From NCBI RefSeq assembly GCF_003260125.1, contig NZ_QHKO01000005.1, forward strand, positions 192,228 through 256,227: a stretch of DNA of 64,000 nucleotides, written 5' to 3'. Of the stretch, positions 60,836 to 64,000 are shown piece by piece. Every line of letters starts with the position of its first letter. Positions within the stretch are counted from its first letter, which is position 1. This DNA is from Lujinxingia litoralis. Its GTDB lineage: Bacteria > Myxococcota_A > Bradymonadia > Bradymonadales > Bradymonadaceae. The notes beneath the pieces are model-generated. The model had not been told where the DNA came from and made no database searches. It saw nothing but the letters and a program-made list of their open reading frames with translations. A program made the position numbers and the translations under genes.

Positions 60836-61758
60836 GGAGACGCCTCCTTTTGCATCAGCGCCACAAAGAAGCCGCCGCTGTCATTGTGATGGGGATAGAC
60901 GCGCATGGTCCGGCTGAGCGTAGGGTCGTAGGTTTCTCCCTGCCACTCTACCAGACCCGGGGCGCTGTGAAAGCCCTCAATGCGGGCCGGAAGCAGGGTG
61001 AAGTTTCCGGTCTCCGGGTCGCGCAGGCAGGCGTCGACCACGGCCTCGTTTTCCTCGGGGGCGTAGGTGCAGGTGGAGTAGGCGATGATGCCCCCGGGGC
61101 GGCACATGTCCATGGCGCGTTTGAGGATGGCGCGTTGGATGCGGCTCATGCGCAGCACTTCCTGGTCGGAGGCCGCCCCCACCCGGGGATTCTTGCGGGA
61201 GGTTCCCTCACAGGAGCAGGGCACATCGGCCAGGATGCGGTCGAAGCTGCCCATTGGCGAGGGCAGGTTGGCCGCGTCGTGGCAGATTAGCGAGGTGTTG
61301 TAGATGCCCAGGCGGTCGAGCACGCGGCTGACCGCGCGCATGCGGCGGTAGTCTCGATCGTTGGCCAGGAGCGTGCCGCGATTCTGCATGGCGACCGCGA
61401 TCTGGGCGCTTTTGTTCCCGGGGGCGGCGCAGGTATCCAGGATGCGCTCACCGGGAAGCGGTGCCATGAGTTCTACCGGGAGCAGGGAGACCTCTTCCTG
61501 TACGTGGTAGAGCCCGGCGGCGTACTCAAAGCGGGTGCCCGGGCTCAGCGCGGGATCGAGCAGGTAGGTGCCCGGGCGCCACTGGCGAGGCTCAAAGGCG
61601 ATACCATGATCTCGGAAGAGGGCTTCGATCTCGGCCGGGGAGATTTTCAGCGGATTGGCCCACACGCACAGAGGCAGGGGGCGCGCCAGCGCGGCCTCAA
61701 ACGCCGGGAAGTCGTCGATGATCGCGCGGTAACGAGAGAAATCGGGAGTGGAGGTCAT
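60832..61758 (-). CDS. RsmF/NSUN-type RNA (cytosine-5) methyltransferase
   Basis: This is a 308-residue Rossmann-fold methyltransferase. The SAM motif LDTCAAPGNKSAQIA follows ERI. LLANDRDYRRMRAV, the first catalytic site DVPCSCEGTSRKNP and the second cysteine site YSTCTYAPEENEAVV are as in RsmB/RsmF/NSUN5-type m5C methyltransferases. RsmF itself carries a C-terminal PUA-like region that is absent here and may be supplied by the next gene. The start overlaps the stop of maf (ATGA). The RNA target (rRNA or tRNA) is not evident. Confidence 0.92.
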   Translation of the reverse strand: MTSTPDFSRYRAIIDDFPAFEAALARPLPLCVWANPLKISPAEIEALFRDHGIAFEPRQWRPGTYLLDPALSPGTRFEYAAGLYHVQEEVSLLPVELMAPLPGERILDTCAAPGNKSAQIAVAMQNRGTLLANDRDYRRMRAVSRVLDRLGIYNTSLICHDAANLPSPMGSFDRILADVPCSCEGTSRKNPRVGAASDQEVLRMSRIQRAILKRAMDMCRPGGIIAYSTCTYAPEENEAVVDACLRDPETGNFTLLPARIEGFHSAPGLVEWQGETYDPTLSRTMRVYPHHNDSGGFFVALMQKEASP

Positions 61759-62336
61759 GACGGCTCAAAGTATCCGGCCTGCTCAAGCAGCGACCAGACG
61801 CGGGTCAGGGGAAGTCCAATGATCGCGGTGAAGTCGTCGCCGCGGGCCGCCTCAAAGAGGCGGATGCCGGCGGCTTCGATGCGGTAGGACCCCGCACAGT
61901 GTACGGGGAGATCCTGGTGCACGTAGGCGCGCACCTGAGTCTCGGTCAGCGGGCGCATGACCATCTCAAAGGCGACCTGGGCGTGAAGCGGGGCGCCGGC
62001 CGGAGGGCGGAGCGCGATCGCGGTGATCAGGTGATGGGTGCGTCCTTGCAGTTGCATGAGTTGTTCGCAGGCCCGCTCTTCGTTGCCGGGTTTCTGGAAG
62101 ATCGTATCGCCCAGGGCGATGACCTGGTCGGCGCCCAGGACAAACGCGTCGGGGTGAGACTGTTGGAGGCGTTTTGCTTTTGCATCGGCCAGTCGCGTGG
62201 CCATCGCCGCGGGAGATTCGCCTTCTAGACGGCGTTCGTCGACCTGGGCGGCGATGGCTTCAAAGGGGAGGGAGAGGCGCTCCAGGAGTTCGATCTTGTA
62301 GCGCGATTCGGTGGCCAGGATCAGCTTGTGTGTCAT
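61755..62336 (-). CDS. Maf-family nucleotide pyrophosphatase
   Basis: This is a 193-residue member of the Maf/YceF-YhdE family. LILATESRYKIELLERL at the N-terminus contains the SxxR-like nucleotide motif, followed by VDERRLEGESP, VLGADQVIALGD, QKPG and the C-terminal IEAAGIRLFEAARGDDFTAIIGLPL. The last segment is diagnostic for the family, whose members hydrolyse non-canonical NTPs such as m7GTP or dTTP/UTP. It starts the leftward unit that includes the RNA methyltransferase. Confidence 0.92.
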   Translation of the reverse strand: MTHKLILATESRYKIELLERLSLPFEAIAAQVDERRLEGESPAAMATRLADAKAKRLQQSHPDAFVLGADQVIALGDTIFQKPGNEERACEQLMQLQGRTHHLITAIALRPPAGAPLHAQVAFEMVMRPLTETQVRAYVHQDLPVHCAGSYRIEAAGIRLFEAARGDDFTAIIGLPLTRVWSLLEQAGYFEPS

Positions 62337-62446
62337 GGGGATGTTTGAGGTGCCAGGGCGTGTTATAGCGGGCAGGGCAAGGAGGGCGCACGCAGGGACG
62401 CGTGGACGCTCAGCTTAACAAGGCAGCACAACACGGGAGGATGAAC

Positions 62447-62734
62447 GTGTCAGAAGAACAGACGATGATCGACCGGCTCAATGCCATGCACGAGTTCCCG
62501 GGGGATTTTATTTTTAAGGTGATCGGAGAGAACGAGCCGACCTTTGTCAGCCGGGTGGTCCAGGCCGCGGTGAACGCCATTGGCGAGAGCGGTGGTGTGG
62601 ACGTGGACACCCGCGAGAGCGGAAAGGGGCGCCATGTGGCGGTGACCCTCTCAGCCCGGGTGCAGAGCCCGCAGATGGTGCTTGAGGTCTACGGGCTTTT
62701 GAAAGCGGTGCAGGGCGTGCGCTTTATGCTCTGA
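62447..62734 (+). CDS. DUF493 (YbeD-like) small protein
   Basis: This is 95 residues. I prefer the GTG at 62447, with GGGAGG six bases upstream. The fold pattern fits DUF493: FPGDFIFKVIGENEPTFVSR, VVQAAVNAIG, HVAVTLSARVQSPQMVLEVY, LLKAVQGVRFML. E. coli YbeD is a small ACT-like protein of unclear role. It is convergent with the exported protein at 62751 and has no functional neighbours. Confidence 0.85.
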   Translation: MSEEQTMIDRLNAMHEFPGDFIFKVIGENEPTFVSRVVQAAVNAIGESGGVDVDTRESGKGRHVAVTLSARVQSPQMVLEVYGLLKAVQGVRFML

Positions 62735-62750
62735 TCGCAGGGCATGCGTC

Positions 62751-63932
62751 TTAGTCGAGCAGTTCAACGGGCGAGTTGGAGGTGCTCGGCTGCGGCTTCT
62801 CTTCTTCCTCTTCCTTGACTTCCGGAGTGGGGGTGGGCGCTTCGTCGGGAGCCCCGGAGAGGAGATCCCAGGTGAAGAGTCCGGCGCCGGCCACCAGCGA
62901 GACGGCCGCGCCGATCCACAGACCGTTGGCGGTGCGTTGCTGGGCGATGCCGGTATCGAGGAGCTCGCTGTTGACGTTGCCGAACGCGGCTTGCTGTGCC
63001 TCCAGTGAGGCATAGGTCGCGTTGCTCTGCATACCCACCAGGGCCGCGGCCGCGCCCAGGGCCAGGCCGACGCCACTGAACCCGACGGCCGCGGTCTGGA
63101 CCGGGTTGGCAAAGAGACCGCCGGAGCTGGCCATGGCTGCCGGTACAAAGAGCGTCAGGGTGTCATCGGCCGGAATGGTGAGGGTGTCGCGAAAGTCCAC
63201 GCCGCCGCCGCGGATGGCGATTGCGGTGTCACCGGCCGGAACGCTGACCGGGCTGCTCATCGGCAGGGGATAGCTCTGGGGGCCGACGTAGAGGGTGGCG
63301 CCGCGCAGATCGGTCTGGATCAGCAGTTGTCCCAGCTGGACCGCGGACTGCAGGGTAAGCGTTAGTTCTTCGCGGGCCCGAGCCTCCAGGGTGACTTCCC
63401 GGCGGGTCTGCTCAAAGTCGGGGAGGCTGGCCACGACTTGATAGGTTCCCGGGGGCAGGTCGAGATCACAGGGGCTGTTGCAGCGTTGATCGCGCTCCTC
63501 CACCAGGACGGTCGCTCCCTGCGGGGAGGTCGATACGCTCAGCGTGGCCAGGGTGGCGGCGATGGTCTGCTGGATCTCAATGATGGTTTCGGCGACTTCC
63601 TCGGCGTTGGCCGCGCCGGGAAGTTCGGCGAGGTAGCGCTGGAAGTAGGTCTCCGCCTCGGAGAGCATGCCCGCCAGGCGGTAGGCCTGACCCACGTTGT
63701 AGAGAAGTTCCGAGCGTCCGGAGAGCTCGTAGGACTCCAGGAAAGCCGCGGCGGCCTGCTCGTACTGGTCGTTATCGTAATAGGTGCGCCCTTCCATAAA
63801 GCGGGCGCGGGCCTGTTCCACGTTCTCCTGGGCGGAGGCCGCGGGGACCACCGCTACGGAGAGCACCAGGGGAAGAGCGCTGGCGAGCAGGGCGCGTCGG
63901 ATATGGCGAGCGTGGGCGGGAATGTAAACCAT
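62751..63932 (-). CDS. Exported TPR/PEGA-like protein with C-terminal membrane segments
   Basis: This is 393 residues from the ATG at 63932, giving a signal peptide that ends in PAASAQ. An ATG at 63974, coupled (TGATG) to the stop of the gene upstream, is an alternative start. Residues ~35-125 are TPR-like (ARFMEGRTYYDNDQYEQAAA, AGMLSEAETYFQRYLAELP). A beta-rich PEGA-like region follows (STSPQGATVLVEERDQRCNS, LPPGTYQVVASLPDFEQTRR). Two hydrophobic segments (AAVGFSGVGLALGAAAALVG, GLWIGAAVSLVAGAGLFTW) precede a Glu/Pro-rich tail. The layout matches the protein at 42296-43282. Confidence 0.85.
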   Translation of the reverse strand: MVYIPAHARHIRRALLASALPLVLSVAVVPAASAQENVEQARARFMEGRTYYDNDQYEQAAAAFLESYELSGRSELLYNVGQAYRLAGMLSEAETYFQRYLAELPGAANAEEVAETIIEIQQTIAATLATLSVSTSPQGATVLVEERDQRCNSPCDLDLPPGTYQVVASLPDFEQTRREVTLEARAREELTLTLQSAVQLGQLLIQTDLRGATLYVGPQSYPLPMSSPVSVPAGDTAIAIRGGGVDFRDTLTIPADDTLTLFVPAAMASSGGLFANPVQTAAVGFSGVGLALGAAAALVGMQSNATYASLEAQQAAFGNVNSELLDTGIAQQRTANGLWIGAAVSLVAGAGLFTWDLLSGAPDEAPTPTPEVKEEEEEKPQPSTSNSPVELLD

Positions 63933-63973
63933 AGGGGTCTCAGCCTGGGGGCCCGGTATGGGCTCAGGTGTCA

Positions 63974-64000
63974 TCAGCCGAAGGGATCGATGATGTCGTC
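63974..64000 (-). CDS. 3' end of a gene truncated by the right edge
   Basis: Read leftward, the last codons before the edge encode DDIIDPFG and then TGA at 63974-63976. The TGA shares its last base with an ATG at 63974-63972 (TGATG), the alternative start of the next gene. Acidic DPF tails are common in Myxococcota kinases and repeat proteins, but nothing more can be said. Confidence 0.4.
   Translation of the reverse strand, partial: DDIIDPFG

Noticed and set aside
1..64000. CRISPR arrays, insertion sequences, prophage or integron elements
   Set aside because: I saw no spaced direct repeats, transposase or integrase genes or attachment-site duplications while reading the window.

Overview
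The window is high-GC bacterial chromosome with tightly packed genes on both strands. The gene complement is typical of Myxococcota and related delta-proteobacterial lineages: Ser/Thr protein kinases with PEGA, TPR and AAA modules, many lipoproteins and secreted metalloproteases, a TamB-like giant, paired ArsA-type ATPases and a LexA-controlled SOS gene. A predatory or Bradymonadales-like organism would fit, but that is inference from gene content; no rRNA or other taxonomic marker lies in the window. I see no IS element, prophage, integron or CRISPR array.

Left part (1-17 kb). A truncated exported protein runs off the left edge. It is followed by a DUF465 protein, tRNA-Gln(CTG) and a small zinc-ribbon protein. 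Next comes a rightward run: a HEAT-repeat exported protein, a DUF192 lipoprotein, a polytopic gluzincin-TPR protein, an NTF2-like lipoprotein, a second exported TPR-gluzincin-TPR protein and an ECF sigma factor. A long perfect-palindrome terminator separates this run from convergent dnaJ. After a ~600-base gene-free stretch come a 2H phosphoesterase, a CHAP/NlpC-like lipoprotein without recognisable catalytic residues, a PEGA-tailed Ser/Thr kinase and a membrane-anchored exported protein.

Middle (17-36.6 kb). A leftward nuoABCDGHI operon encodes the hydrophilic arm and NuoA/H of complex I. It lacks nuoEF and nuoJKLMN and has a short NuoG. lexA follows, with a striking palindrome in its promoter. 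Then come a CPBP membrane protease, a rightward mutL-miaA-hisC-cmk operon with overlapping starts and stops, a leftward group of a NUDIX hydrolase and two ArsA-family ATPases, rpsA (ribosomal protein S1), and a cystathionine gamma-synthase/lyase-type PLP enzyme.

Right part (36.6-64 kb). A ~1,800-residue TamB-family protein without TamA is followed by a PEGA/TPR exported protein and a Ser/Thr kinase with an N-terminal helical repeat array. Then come a TPR lipoprotein, a TatD-like protein that has lost most metal ligands, a PAP2 phosphatase, rsmA (ksgA), and a coupled three-gene unit with two metalloproteases. CNBD and PilZ signalling proteins follow. The last large unit is leftward: Maf, an NSUN-type RNA methyltransferase and its apparently detached C-terminal domain, then a 1,350-residue pseudokinase-AAA-TPR protein, with ATGA overlaps at each of these three junctions. 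A TPR-CNBD protein and a subtilase fused to a polytopic membrane domain lie downstream. The window ends with a DUF493 protein, a TPR/PEGA-like exported protein, and the last codons of another gene.

The most notable signals are the pseudokinase-AAA protein coupled to RNA-modification genes, the membrane-fused subtilase, the degenerate TatD-like and NlpC/CHAP-like proteins, the twin gluzincin-TPR proteins, the incomplete complex I operon and the candidate LexA operator.
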